From positions 1 through 64,000 of IMG/VR virus record IMGVR_UViG_3300015261_000001: a stretch of 64,000 nucleotides of DNA; one strand, 5' to 3'. Source of the DNA: a virus. The notes beneath the pieces are model-generated. The model saw nothing but the letters and a program-made list of their open reading frames with translations, did no database searches and was not told the DNA's origin. How positions within the stretch are numbered: position 1 is the first letter of the stretch; every line of letters begins with the position of its first letter. This document shows positions 8,267 through 18,422 of this stretch, one piece after another. The translations under genes were made by a program, and so were the position numbers.

Positions 8267-11137
8267 TCAGGAGATCAAGTCACGACGAGTAAAGAACTTG
8301 TTAGTTCCGTTCGCGCCGTCTTCATCGAACGCAGGAATAGCCGAACCACGACGCAGAGGACTCACGATGTGTTTGTCCAATACGAGGTACGAGTGGTTGA
8401 TAGCCAGGATGCCGTTGGTTGCTGTCCCGAACATTACCTCGTTGTTAGCTGCCTCACGGATGATTGGAGAACCAATCGCCTGCAAGACATCACCTTGGCG
8501 AGTCAAGTAGCAATACGTCACGCCAGCCGGGTTTACCTTTACAGGATATTCCCGATCCAGAATGTACGCCCGCCCACTCATAACCAAACGAGAACCAGCC
8601 GGGATGCGCACCCAACCTGTTTCGTTAACCTCATAAGGGTCAACACCGAGTGCACTGGTCACATCGGTCAACAGGGTCGAGTAACGACCGTTGGCAGGGT
8701 TGTGCTGATAGATCCCCTTCAGCGGAATCAACAACGGAGGATGAAGTTCATCTACCAAGTCGATTTGCTGAGTACCCTGATACAAACGGGCTGGGTTAGT
8801 CTTACCTGGAGTGATAACAGCTGTCGGCTGTGCAATGTTAGCCACAGAGAAACTGACGTCACCGTACACCGAACCAAACGCACGACTGATTACCACGTTG
8901 TACGCGTTGGCACTGGTTTGAATGGCCAGCAGATCCGATGAAGCAATCCACACACCATCGCCCGAGATCGACTTCCGAGAGTTACCGGCGGTGACTTGAC
9001 CAGTCGGAGTTACCGGAGTGAAGACAATCCCCGTAGCCGAGTTGATGACCAGAGTGAACGTGCTGCCCGACAAGGTGTAAGGAAGCACTGCGGCTTCAGC
9101 GTAGTTCACGCCGTCACTCACTACAACAATCGCACGGCTAGCAGTCAACGCAAACACTTGGATATGCGCTTCTCGCAACGCTTTGTTGGTTCCCGGATTA
9201 GCCAATTCAGCTCGAGCAATCACCGTACTTGCCGTAGCCCGCAGTGTCACCAGACTCGACTGCGACAACTTAACCGGAGCACCGACCACCAACGCACCGG
9301 TAGAGTAGTCAACCGAAGCGAAGCCAGTGAACTGGTTTTCGTTGGTGAAGGCCAGACCGCGACTGGTGATCCCGTTGCTTCCGACTGCCGCGTAAAGCGA
9401 CAAAGACAGAGGCACCGGGGTAGCACTGTTCAGTGAACGTTCCGATACCGGCATCGTCAGGCCAAATTTGTTCGCCGTTTGAGCACCAATCATGGTGTTG
9501 GCCGCCCACACGAATTCTTTCCACTCGTATTGCCCACTAACCTCATCGAGGCTGTAGACCAAGTAGTAAGTACCCGAGTCATCATGTTTCATCGGCAAGA
9601 TGCGTTCAGGCACCGGACCAAAGGGAGCATGACGAGAAGGCGAGAAAACTTCTGTACGAGCAGTCTTCACATCCACCACCCCACGGTTACCCACCATCCA
9701 GGTCTTCAGCTCAGAGAAACCACTCTCCATGCGTTTGATCCGAATAGCGTTACGGGTAGTAGCAGCTTTCACCACTTCGCCGCTTGGCAAGATAACGCCG
9801 GGGTTAACCACAGGGTTGTTCATGTCAGTCAGGTTGTTCACCCGTACCCACTGAGCACCCGCCACTGGCAACATATCAACGCCAATGGTGTCTTTGGTCA
9901 ATGTACCCAATTGACGGAACGTAGCAGAACTACCCGCCGACAGTTTACCCGGAATGATCGACTCAGTGAAGGAGATGATCAGTTTCTTGGATTGCCCACC
10001 ACTGCGAATGATCACAGGGATAGCTACGAACATGTAGATCTCGTAGTCTTGGGCGTTCCATGTCAAGCCCGTCACCACCGTGCCGTCTAGGGCGATCGTC
10101 TGACCAGCCGCCAACGTCACGAAGTCCAGCAGGTCGTAGTTGTGACTGCCGTTAGTAGCCCCAGCGTAAGGTGCTTTGTTGATCTGGGTGAACAGTGCTT
10201 GGTAAGAACCATCAACCAAATCCACCAACGTCGGGTCTGTTTCCAGCAGGTTGGTACGGAAGAACTTGTGCTGGAGAGTAACGACTGTCCCGGAGACCGC
10301 GATCGCCGTAGCAAAGCCTTTATAGGTCGCCGTCCCGTAACCGTCATACAACAGGAAGTTCCGGTTCGCGCCAGACATTGCCAACGAGCTTTTCATCTCG
10401 TAGATCTTCTTGTCAGCCAATGGCTTAAACAAGGCAACCTTACCCTCACCCGTTTCCGCACCAGCAGCGTTCCAGTTGGACCCGATGTAGTTGGTGTTGA
10501 GGTTCTGGATCTCCGACATCTGCGTTTTACGACGGATGTTCTGCGGACCGGAGAAGAAGATCGATTGCTTCTGGTAGACACCCGAATCAGAGGCCGGAGA
10601 AGCCACCAGACGGTCGCCGTTGGTCAACAGCGGACACAGAGGGCTGGTATTGAAGTAACGCGTCCCCTGGATCACTGTAGGGATCCCTACAGGGTATTCA
10701 TCCGGGTAGAAGTACGCCGCCAGAGTAAACGAGTCGTTCATCTGGTAAGCGTTCACGTTGAACGATGCACTGTTCTTGATAACCGAGGCTTTTGCACCTT
10801 GAGGGGTTACATAAGCCAATACCGGAACCAGATCCCGCTGTTCAGCCAGAGTAGCGGTCCGATAGTTATCCTTCTTACCCAACCCGATCGTTTTCTTCGA
10901 CTCATGGTGAGCCGCGCCCACGATTGCCATGTGGGTGGTAATCGGAGTTACAATCTGGTCAATAAAGGAAGTCATGTCCCGAGTGAAGGTGTCCAGTTTC
11001 TCACGGGTTGTTTCGTTGAACTCGGTGATGCTGTCATGCAGCTGATAGGACATTTGGTTCAGCTTGATGATAACCTCACCAAACCGGGGGTCTGGCTTTT
11101 CAATAAAGGGAGGTTCTTGTCCCGTGTAAACATACAT
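8267..11137 (-). CDS. Tail-fibre/structural protein, paralogue A
   Basis: This 956-residue protein starts at an ATG with GGAG upstream. An N-terminal helical part (residues 10-70) is followed by a long beta-rich body of Ser/Thr/Val-rich strands. The C-terminal ~80 residues (hydrophobic strands, then PLRRGSAIPAFDE and FTRRDLIS) align by eye with the ends of the two larger neighbours, which finish with RES.IIPVSSG...LRNAELLP and KRGNSIPASSG...IRSDELLP. It therefore belongs to a family of fibre-like virion proteins encoded in tandem, probably host-contacting appendages on the baseplate, as in the phiKZ gp131-gp135 region. Receptor specificity cannot be told. Low-complexity stretches are absent, so it is not a tape measure. 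Confidence 0.72.
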   Translation of the reverse strand: MYVYTGQEPPFIEKPDPRFGEVIIKLNQMSYQLHDSITEFNETTREKLDTFTRDMTSFIDQIVTPITTHMAIVGAAHHESKKTIGLGKKDNYRTATLAEQRDLVPVLAYVTPQGAKASVIKNSASFNVNAYQMNDSFTLAAYFYPDEYPVGIPTVIQGTRYFNTSPLCPLLTNGDRLVASPASDSGVYQKQSIFFSGPQNIRRKTQMSEIQNLNTNYIGSNWNAAGAETGEGKVALFKPLADKKIYEMKSSLAMSGANRNFLLYDGYGTATYKGFATAIAVSGTVVTLQHKFFRTNLLETDPTLVDLVDGSYQALFTQINKAPYAGATNGSHNYDLLDFVTLAAGQTIALDGTVVTGLTWNAQDYEIYMFVAIPVIIRSGGQSKKLIISFTESIIPGKLSAGSSATFRQLGTLTKDTIGVDMLPVAGAQWVRVNNLTDMNNPVVNPGVILPSGEVVKAATTRNAIRIKRMESGFSELKTWMVGNRGVVDVKTARTEVFSPSRHAPFGPVPERILPMKHDDSGTYYLVYSLDEVSGQYEWKEFVWAANTMIGAQTANKFGLTMPVSERSLNSATPVPLSLSLYAAVGSNGITSRGLAFTNENQFTGFASVDYSTGALVVGAPVKLSQSSLVTLRATASTVIARAELANPGTNKALREAHIQVFALTASRAIVVVSDGVNYAEAAVLPYTLSGSTFTLVINSATGIVFTPVTPTGQVTAGNSRKSISGDGVWIASSDLLAIQTSANAYNVVISRAFGSVYGDVSFSVANIAQPTAVITPGKTNPARLYQGTQQIDLVDELHPPLLIPLKGIYQHNPANGRYSTLLTDVTSALGVDPYEVNETGWVRIPAGSRLVMSGRAYILDREYPVKVNPAGVTYCYLTRQGDVLQAIGSPIIREAANNEVMFGTATNGILAINHSYLVLDKHIVSPLRRGSAIPAFDEDGANGTNKFFTRRDLIS

Positions 11138-11160
11138 AAGCGTGCTCCGTTATTAGAACG

Positions 11161-11176
11161 GGGGAGTTTCCTCCCC
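11161..11176 (-). terminator. Short hairpin between fibre genes
   Basis: GGGGAG and CTCCCC pair around TTTC between the stop at 11189 and the start at 11137. The minus-strand sequence after it is not T-rich, so it may attenuate transcription or protect mRNA rather than fully terminate. Confidence 0.4.
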
Positions 11177-11188
11177 TGCCCATTTTGC

Positions 11189-14100
11189 TTAAGGCAACAA
11201 CTCTGCGTTACGCAAGAAGCTGAAGTTACCAGCGTCCTGAGGGAACCCAGAGCTGACCGGAATGATACCGGACTCCCGTGTGTAACTGAGCATGTAGTCG
11301 CCGATCATGAACGGCTGGTGACGCACGATGGTGAGGATCTGCTTGTCGTTCGTTACCAAAGTACAGGCTGGCAACAGACTGCTACGACGACGCAGTTTCA
11401 CAGCCGACACAATAAACTTCGGCTTGTTGTCCTCAATCGTTGCATACACCCAGAACGTTTTGTTCTGTGGCGCAGGGTCCACATCCCGCAGGTCGATGGT
11501 TCCGCCGTCCATGACGTAACTCGTTCCGTTGATCATCAACTTGATACCAGCCGTGATGAACAAGATCCAACCTGTTTCTGGATACACCGAACAAGAAACA
11601 ATCCAGCCGTTCCCTGATTTGGGATGGATGGCCGCTCCACCGCCTGTGTACTGGTACGGACCACCCGGCGGTGGAGTGATGGAACCACCTTCGGGGTTGT
11701 TGGAGACCAACGTGATGTCAGACAATCCAATGCCCGGCCACATAACCGCCAAGTCACCATAGTTACGACCGTAGTGACCAACCGCCAGAGTTTCAATCTG
11801 GTTGGTTGCGATGTTCAGATCAAAGATCGCCTGCATGGTGTCACGACTACTGTACGGCACCATCTCGTAACCAGACACCATCAAGATCTTGAGGTAGTTC
11901 CCATTGCGGAAGGCGGTGAAGTAAGGCTTAGCCTGATACACCTGACTCAATTTCTCGAACTGGTTGTAGATAGTGTACACGATGCTCGCCGAGGTCGAAT
12001 AGCTCGGTGGTGTGTGCAACATCGTGAAACTGGTGATCAAGTAAACGCCCGGGTGGTCAGCATTGGGTGCTTCCACGTTTGGACGAGCGATGATCATCTG
12101 CGTCCGATAGCGACCCGTTGCCTCGACAATGTAGTTGACGCAAATCACTGTCAAGTTCAACCCACGGTACATCCCGCCGTTTTCCGCACCAAGGTGAACC
12201 ATGGTGAAGTTCCAACGAGGATTGCCTTGAGCATACGCTTTCAACTGGTCAATCACCGGCTGACGGAAGCCATAGAAGCTATTGGCTGCAAAGGTGGCTT
12301 CTTTCTTGACCGGGTCCAGCGTCTTGGTGAAAGTCCGTGGGAACGAGATTGCCACGTTACCCGATGCTGGAGCACGCATCGCTGGGTTTTCAGGAAGATG
12401 CTGAGAAACTGGGTATGCAGTCGAATAACCACAGAAGCTCAACGACGCACTACCAATCTCCACACCACCAGCCGCGCATTCAGCCGCTGTTCCCGTAATG
12501 CCAACAGTCCCGTCACTGTGGCTCAACCCCAAAGCTTTGTAGATCTCTGTGGTCAAAGGACGAGAGTAGATGTTGGCACCCAGTGTCAGGTTGTTTACCC
12601 CTTCACGAATAGCGTAACCGCCGCTTACCTTACGGTAATACATCTGACGGGCTAAGCTTGGATGCGTTTGGTCTACGGCTTCGAACAATTCGCCTTCTGC
12701 TTCGTACGTCAAAGATGCGGGAAAGGTTCCGTTCTTGGTAGCCGGTGTTACCGACGGCACTGTAACGCGCTGACGAGACATAGTGAGCACGTTGGTATCC
12801 ATCATTCTGGAGAGCAACGCTTCACCCGAAGTGATACCAGTAAAGGCGGTCACTTGGAATCGGGTAGGGAATTCACCCTGACCCTCAAACACGTTCGTCG
12901 ACACCAACTCACCTGTTGGGAAAACAACAGTGGCTGGTTGCAAGTAAGCGACGAGGTTGTTGATCAGGTATTGGTATTGCCGATATCCCACGTCGTTCGG
13001 ATTGGTGAAGTCAAGCGTCACTTGAGGGGACTTACCCGCCAAGCTCATCACACCGTTGGAGGGGTTAAAGACATAGAACATCTCGGTCACGCCAGCCACC
13101 ACGCTAGCGATAGGTGGATTTGCTGCGAGATCTACCAGACTCATGTGGAAGTACTGGTGGATGTGCAACAAGTGGTTACCACCACCGCCTGTTTGTGGCC
13201 ACGACAGACTCAAGTCACGACGCAGGATAGTTTGATAGTTCCACGGTTGGTTACCAACATAGCGCCCAAACCGAGTAACTTTACCTTGACCGTCGGTAGT
13301 GATCTTCTGTGCCACGAAGTCATAGACGCCGTTATAGGGGGTGCCTTCCCAATCCACATAAGTCAGCGCCATGGCTTCCCACGTCACATCACGACCAGCT
13401 CGAACGTCTTCGGTCAGCACGCGGTAATAGCGACTCTTTGGAACACCGCCATCCACCCGCGCCTGAATCAATACCAGATACGCGCCCATGTGGTGAATGG
13501 TGGCTTGATCGTTGTTACCGAATCGAGCAGCATTACCATAAGGTGATCCATGAATTGCAGTGACGGCGCTCATGTTGCAACGCACGTAGTTGTGAGCTGC
13601 TGGATCGAGGGTGTTGTTGGTCAGCGCGATGAACCAGTTGTCGGTTCCCAGCACGCCCGTCATGATCACCTTGTTACCACTACCCGCGATAACACGGTCA
13701 ACGTCGTAACCCCACGCAGCCAGCACAGGAGGTTTGTACTTGTAGTTGGTGTAGGTGATCTTGATGTTGTCTTTGTTGTAGTTCTCAACGATCGAGAAGT
13801 ACAGACCCTTGGTGCGACCGTCGTTGTGGTTGGTCAGCAACATCACCAGGCCGTTCGGTTCCAGACAGATAGCAGAAGCTTCGGTCTGTTGACCCATGCC
13901 TTCAAACGACCCGGAGATCATTGGAGGAATGAAGCTATCGTTACCCAACTGACTGATTGGGATAACACCGGCACGCATTGCTTGATCGGTATCCGGTTTG
14001 TAGCTGGCTGCCAGCTGTTGCACACCCAGCGGAGTACTGAACAAGTCAGCCCGCGTACCAGCGAACTCATCAGCCGGCGTAGCCGTACCGAAGTTGTCCA

Positions 14101-14782
14101 GGTTACCCAAGTCGATGTGGAACTTGGTGGTGCCGTGCGGAACGTTATAGTCGGAGTCGTGCGCATTGATGCGGGCCAACTGTGCCAACTTAACAGCTTT
14201 CAGTTGCGCGAAAGCATCATCGATGACGATATCAGCCTCCGCGTAAATCCCGACATCACGAGTACGGTAAATCCCCGCCATGTAGTTCCAGAAGAAGCTC
14301 AACTCATACCAGTCACCGATCTCGGTGATAACGCTGTGTTTATGCAGCTCCGGTGGCAGAGTCGGTGGAACACCAAACACTTTCGCCCAAGGCACTGGAA
14401 TCTTGCCGTGGGTCATCTTGTCCAACCACTCATCGAGGTTGTTACGAGGAACGAACCATGCGCCGATAGACTGATAAGTCCCGGTCACAAAAGCGTTTTC
14501 CGCCAGCACCGTTTCGGACAGGCGAATGAATGTGCAGATCGAACGGCCGGTCAGATCACAGAAAGGAGGGAACTCTTCCTCGAAGAAATAATCCTTGTTA
14601 AGTTTGAGTTCAGCGCCACGCTGGTCGTAGATCTTGGTGAGTACTTGTTCTGCAAAGAAAGGAGAACCGTTAGGAATAATCCAGGGACAGGTTTTATCCT
14701 TGATCAGCATTTTCTCGTCAATGATTCGATTGACGGGGTTGGTACCGCGAATATCGAACTGAACGATTTTGAACGGGTCCAT
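11189..14782 (-). CDS. Tail-fibre/structural protein, paralogue B
   Basis: I placed the start at 14782 (MDPFKIVQFD, 1197 residues) because AAAAGG lies ten bases upstream; the longer frame begins at a non-ATG codon. The N-terminal domain (GSPFFAEQVLTKIYDQRGAEL, then NKDYFFEEEF) is shared with the two genes upstream. The central segment (FIPPMISGSFEGMG, LLTNHNDGRTKGLYFSIVEN) is strongly similar to paralogue C (FIPPNIDGSFEGLG, LCNRMDGRTRGLYFSVMEN). The last ~60 residues share a cap with paralogues A and C. The middle is beta-rich. It is probably a large appendage or fibre protein of the baseplate. Tandem duplication and divergence is the simplest explanation for B and C, which are nearly the same length. 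Confidence 0.75.
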   Translation of the reverse strand: MDPFKIVQFDIRGTNPVNRIIDEKMLIKDKTCPWIIPNGSPFFAEQVLTKIYDQRGAELKLNKDYFFEEEFPPFCDLTGRSICTFIRLSETVLAENAFVTGTYQSIGAWFVPRNNLDEWLDKMTHGKIPVPWAKVFGVPPTLPPELHKHSVITEIGDWYELSFFWNYMAGIYRTRDVGIYAEADIVIDDAFAQLKAVKLAQLARINAHDSDYNVPHGTTKFHIDLGNLDNFGTATPADEFAGTRADLFSTPLGVQQLAASYKPDTDQAMRAGVIPISQLGNDSFIPPMISGSFEGMGQQTEASAICLEPNGLVMLLTNHNDGRTKGLYFSIVENYNKDNIKITYTNYKYKPPVLAAWGYDVDRVIAGSGNKVIMTGVLGTDNWFIALTNNTLDPAAHNYVRCNMSAVTAIHGSPYGNAARFGNNDQATIHHMGAYLVLIQARVDGGVPKSRYYRVLTEDVRAGRDVTWEAMALTYVDWEGTPYNGVYDFVAQKITTDGQGKVTRFGRYVGNQPWNYQTILRRDLSLSWPQTGGGGNHLLHIHQYFHMSLVDLAANPPIASVVAGVTEMFYVFNPSNGVMSLAGKSPQVTLDFTNPNDVGYRQYQYLINNLVAYLQPATVVFPTGELVSTNVFEGQGEFPTRFQVTAFTGITSGEALLSRMMDTNVLTMSRQRVTVPSVTPATKNGTFPASLTYEAEGELFEAVDQTHPSLARQMYYRKVSGGYAIREGVNNLTLGANIYSRPLTTEIYKALGLSHSDGTVGITGTAAECAAGGVEIGSASLSFCGYSTAYPVSQHLPENPAMRAPASGNVAISFPRTFTKTLDPVKKEATFAANSFYGFRQPVIDQLKAYAQGNPRWNFTMVHLGAENGGMYRGLNLTVICVNYIVEATGRYRTQMIIARPNVEAPNADHPGVYLITSFTMLHTPPSYSTSASIVYTIYNQFEKLSQVYQAKPYFTAFRNGNYLKILMVSGYEMVPYSSRDTMQAIFDLNIATNQIETLAVGHYGRNYGDLAVMWPGIGLSDITLVSNNPEGGSITPPPGGPYQYTGGGAAIHPKSGNGWIVSCSVYPETGWILFITAGIKLMINGTSYVMDGGTIDLRDVDPAPQNKTFWVYATIEDNKPKFIVSAVKLRRRSSLLPACTLVTNDKQILTIVRHQPFMIGDYMLSYTRESGIIPVSSGFPQDAGNFSFLRNAELLP

Positions 14783-14802
14783 GAAGTAAACCTTTTGGAA
14801 AA

Positions 14803-14833
14803 GGAGGAGCAAGGCTGTTAACCCTGCTCCTCC
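14803..14833 (-). terminator. Terminator after fibre paralogue C
   Basis: A GGAGGAGC stem with its complement, extended by a few pairs with one mismatch, lies just beyond the stop at 14839. On the minus strand it is followed by TTTTCC. Confidence 0.65.
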
Positions 14834-14838
14834 AATGG

Positions 14839-17800
14839 TTAAGGAAGCAACTCGTCAGAACGAATCCATGGGATCTGCCCCTCAGTGTTAGCCAAACCAG
14901 ACGATGCCGGAATGGAGTTGCCGCGTTTGAGTTCAGAGATACGGTTGCCGTTAATCGCGAACACGTTGTAACGCTCGATCGTGAGGATCTGACGTTCGTT
15001 CGTGGTGATCGTGGCGACCCACAACTGGTATGCAGACTCCAGCCGCTTATCCGTACCAATCTCGTACTTGGCGACACCGTTGTCCAGCACGCAGTACACG
15101 TAATACGTTTTCCAACGAGGATCCGGGAATAGGTCTCGCAGGTCCATGTTGCCAGGTTCCAGATAATAGGTCTTCCCGTTGAACACCGCTTTGATGCGAG
15201 TCTTGAAGAAGATCACCCAGCCAATTTCTGGATATACCGATCCCAGCAACGGGTTGTTGACAGTACCGTTCTGCAAGGTAGCAGCACCGCCCGTGGTCAA
15301 GTCCCAACCCCAGATCACACCGATGCCGTTATCCGGTGTCACGCAACTACCACCACCACGGCTGGAGTGTTCCACAGGAGTAACAGAACTCCAGCCGTGT
15401 GACGCTGTACGGTCATTGAAGACCATAGCAAAGTCGATGGTGTAAGCATCACCCGGTGTTTGAGCCATGACCCCACAACCGTGATACACGCTGAGGGTGT
15501 TGCCCGCCAGGTAATACTGAATACGCATTGGACCCAACGAACTCAGAGGAGTATCAGACCACTCAGTGGAACCCTGAACGTACGGCGTGTTCATCGCGCG
15601 ACTTTCACCGCGCCAGTGGGACACGTTGATGACCGTGAAACCTGTCACCACATAGCGACCACCACTCGTGCTGTAGGTCGGTTGAATATTCAGGATGGTC
15701 CCAAACAAGGTATTTTGGTCAGCGGAACCCAGTTGGCCGGTGTACTGAATCGACACGGTTACTGGGAGCCAACCAAAACGAGCCAAGTTAGAGTAGGTTG
15801 GGTCACACACCGTCACAATGCCCGGAACACGACTAGCAGCCAAGGTCGCAGGGAACTGCACTTGGTTCTTTAAAGCAGCGACGATATTGGATGGGTACAA
15901 CAACTCTGACGTCGGCACTAGCGTAAGAGTCCCATCCGCCTCCAGTCGGCGATTCAAACCGTTGATCAGAACGATGTCATCAAGACCGATTGGAGCAGTC
16001 CATCCAGTACCTACAGTCTCGCGGTCGAAGTAACGTTTCTGAGCGCTGACACAAAACGCTGATTCGCCTACCTCAATCCCGGCAAAGTCCAAAGCACTGG
16101 AAGGTACACTGATTGTCGCACCACCCATACCTGGCAACGCATTGATCCTTCGAATGTCGTTGGTCAACGGACGAGAGACAATGTTCCCCTTATAGAGGTT
16201 TTGAATCTCTGGACGTACAGCGAGTTTACCCGAAACATTCTTCCAGTAAAGCCCCAGCTGAGTAGCGCGATCCTTCCTGCCGGCAGTGTAGTACTCGCCA
16301 CCTGGCGCATACATCAGCGCTTTAGGGCAAACACTAGACGCGATAGGAGAGATCATCGTTTCTTCGACGACATTCCCCCCAATTGCCTTGAGGTCATCGC
16401 CTCGAGCCCAGTTCCTCGAAACACTCGCATAACGCGTGGTGGAGTTAGTCACTTTGCAGACCATACCACCGCGAGGGAAGCCGCTAAACCCATAAGCGCC
16501 TGCTGATACCACTCGTCCATCATCCAGCACGTTGCAGCCTTGGCATTGGTAGAAGAACGTTAGCAAGTACTTTTCATTGGTACGGGCGTACTCTGGTGGA
16601 ACAATCGGGTTAGCCGCAAAGTTAACGTTGAATACCGGCGACATGGACTTACGGGTGAATACCCCCGTGTAAGGGTTGAAATCGTAGTTGATTTCTGGGA
16701 CTTGATCCGCCGCGCCGTTAACACTAGGCGAGGTGTACGCTGCGTAGTGACCCGAGATAAACTTCACCGCGTAGTTCTGAGCGTTACTTGGATCTTGGGC
16801 CACCAACGTCAGTGAACTCCGGTACAAGCCGATCATGTTGTTGCAAGGATAAGGGGAGTAGGTATACAACCCTTTGGTCACCGCCCCATTACCGTCGATG
16901 ATTGGAGTGTACCAGCGCCAGAACGGACTATTGTTAACCTGCACTCCGTCAGCATCCATGAAACTAACCAGTTGTTTCACAGCTGTTACGTCAATGGTGG
17001 CTTTGATGCTGGAAACAGGTACTCGGAAGATATGTTTGTAACGAAGGTCCATGCCAACGGTGGCGTTGGCAGCTGGCGCAGGAACGTTAGCCGACAGGAA
17101 AATGTAAACCCAATCCGCCATCAAGGCAATGCTGACCATCCCGAAGATATCGGCAACCTTCACAGCTCCTGGGTTAGGCATGATTGCATCAACCAGCGGG
17201 CGCAAGTTAATCTTCGAGTAAACGTGTTTGGCCGGGTCCAAAGAACCGTTGGTCATGCCGATGTAGTAGGCGTCTTGGAAACTGTCACCCACCAGGATAC
17301 ATTCATGACCACTGCCTTGAGCGATCCGGTCCACATTGGAACCGCTAGCCTCAAACTTGGCGTGTTCGTATTTAAAACCGGTGTACGTCAGGGTGATGTT
17401 AGACCCACTGTTGGCGTTCTCCATCACGGAGAAGTAGAGACCGCGGGTACGACCATCCATGCGGTTGCACAGGTAGGTGATTGTCCCGTCACTCTCCAGC
17501 GCCATGCCGCCAGTTTCGATAACCCCACCCAAACCTTCAAACGAACCGTCAATGTTTGGAGGAATGAAGTTGGTGTTACCGAACTGGCTGATTGGCAGCG
17601 TTTCCGCTTCCAGGAACTCGGTGGAGTTGAAGCCGTATTTGTCGATGATGGTTTGCAGACCCTGAACAGTCAGGTGCAAATCACTACGAGGTTCCAGCGC
17701 CTGCGCGCCGATTGCTGTGGCGAAGTTGTCGACCTTTTCCAAGTGGACTTGCAGGGCAGTCAAGCCATGTTCGTCTTCGGTGTCGGTGTGGTTCTGGATG

Positions 17801-18408
17801 AACGTCAGCAACATCGTCTTGTACACGTCCATGAGATGAATGAACAAATCATAGTAGTGGTCGATCTTCACCTGAATCAGCGGGCGACCGTGGTTACGAA
17901 CGGCGTCCACGATCATGTTCATCAGTTCGATGGTGTCTTGCCACGCCACGATGTCATACAACACACTGTGACCGTGCAGCTTAGGACGGAATACCACCGG
18001 CTTGTTGTGCAGGTTTTCCCACCAAACTGGACGATCATCGTTGGCAGCATTGATGATCAGTTGCAACAGAGTGCTGTCGAACAGGGAGAACTCACCGACG
18101 ACATCGTAATCCATCGTGCCTTCGGTAATGTTTTCATCCATCAGCTCGATGAGGCATCCAACTTCCATGGAAGTCAGATCGGTCAGACGAGGCATCAGTC
18201 GGAACATCCGATAATGCGTGTCGTAGATCATCGGTTCCCCGTTCGGGAAATACAGCTTCAGGCTGGTGACAAAGAACGGACTGTGCCGAGGAACAATAAC
18301 CCGGGTCCAAATCCCTGCTTCAACCTTGAACGGTTCACCACGCTTCTCGTTTTCAAGGTTCGAGTTGTCAATGTCGGTTTTGTATTCCCGGACTATTGGA
18401 AATTGCAT
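14839..18408 (-). CDS. Tail-fibre/structural protein, paralogue C
   Basis: This 1189-residue protein starts with AGGAG nine bases upstream of the ATG. The N-terminal domain (HSPFFVTSLKLYFPNGEPM, then YRMFRLMPRL) matches paralogues B and D. A helical stretch runs through residues ~110-230. The conserved block QFGNTNFIPPNIDGSFEGLG near residue 275 and the following DGRTRGLYFSVMEN are nearly the same as in paralogue B. The body is beta-rich with many Gly/Ser/Asn turns. The C-terminal cap contains TNERQILTIERYNVF and ends IRSDELLP. It is co-linear with D upstream and B downstream. The likely role is a baseplate-attached fibre or appendage; the exact analogue is uncertain. Confidence 0.75.
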   Translation of the reverse strand: MQFPIVREYKTDIDNSNLENEKRGEPFKVEAGIWTRVIVPRHSPFFVTSLKLYFPNGEPMIYDTHYRMFRLMPRLTDLTSMEVGCLIELMDENITEGTMDYDVVGEFSLFDSTLLQLIINAANDDRPVWWENLHNKPVVFRPKLHGHSVLYDIVAWQDTIELMNMIVDAVRNHGRPLIQVKIDHYYDLFIHLMDVYKTMLLTFIQNHTDTEDEHGLTALQVHLEKVDNFATAIGAQALEPRSDLHLTVQGLQTIIDKYGFNSTEFLEAETLPISQFGNTNFIPPNIDGSFEGLGGVIETGGMALESDGTITYLCNRMDGRTRGLYFSVMENANSGSNITLTYTGFKYEHAKFEASGSNVDRIAQGSGHECILVGDSFQDAYYIGMTNGSLDPAKHVYSKINLRPLVDAIMPNPGAVKVADIFGMVSIALMADWVYIFLSANVPAPAANATVGMDLRYKHIFRVPVSSIKATIDVTAVKQLVSFMDADGVQVNNSPFWRWYTPIIDGNGAVTKGLYTYSPYPCNNMIGLYRSSLTLVAQDPSNAQNYAVKFISGHYAAYTSPSVNGAADQVPEINYDFNPYTGVFTRKSMSPVFNVNFAANPIVPPEYARTNEKYLLTFFYQCQGCNVLDDGRVVSAGAYGFSGFPRGGMVCKVTNSTTRYASVSRNWARGDDLKAIGGNVVEETMISPIASSVCPKALMYAPGGEYYTAGRKDRATQLGLYWKNVSGKLAVRPEIQNLYKGNIVSRPLTNDIRRINALPGMGGATISVPSSALDFAGIEVGESAFCVSAQKRYFDRETVGTGWTAPIGLDDIVLINGLNRRLEADGTLTLVPTSELLYPSNIVAALKNQVQFPATLAASRVPGIVTVCDPTYSNLARFGWLPVTVSIQYTGQLGSADQNTLFGTILNIQPTYSTSGGRYVVTGFTVINVSHWRGESRAMNTPYVQGSTEWSDTPLSSLGPMRIQYYLAGNTLSVYHGCGVMAQTPGDAYTIDFAMVFNDRTASHGWSSVTPVEHSSRGGGSCVTPDNGIGVIWGWDLTTGGAATLQNGTVNNPLLGSVYPEIGWVIFFKTRIKAVFNGKTYYLEPGNMDLRDLFPDPRWKTYYVYCVLDNGVAKYEIGTDKRLESAYQLWVATITTNERQILTIERYNVFAINGNRISELKRGNSIPASSGLANTEGQIPWIRSDELLP

Positions 18409-18422
18409 TTTCAGCTCCTGTC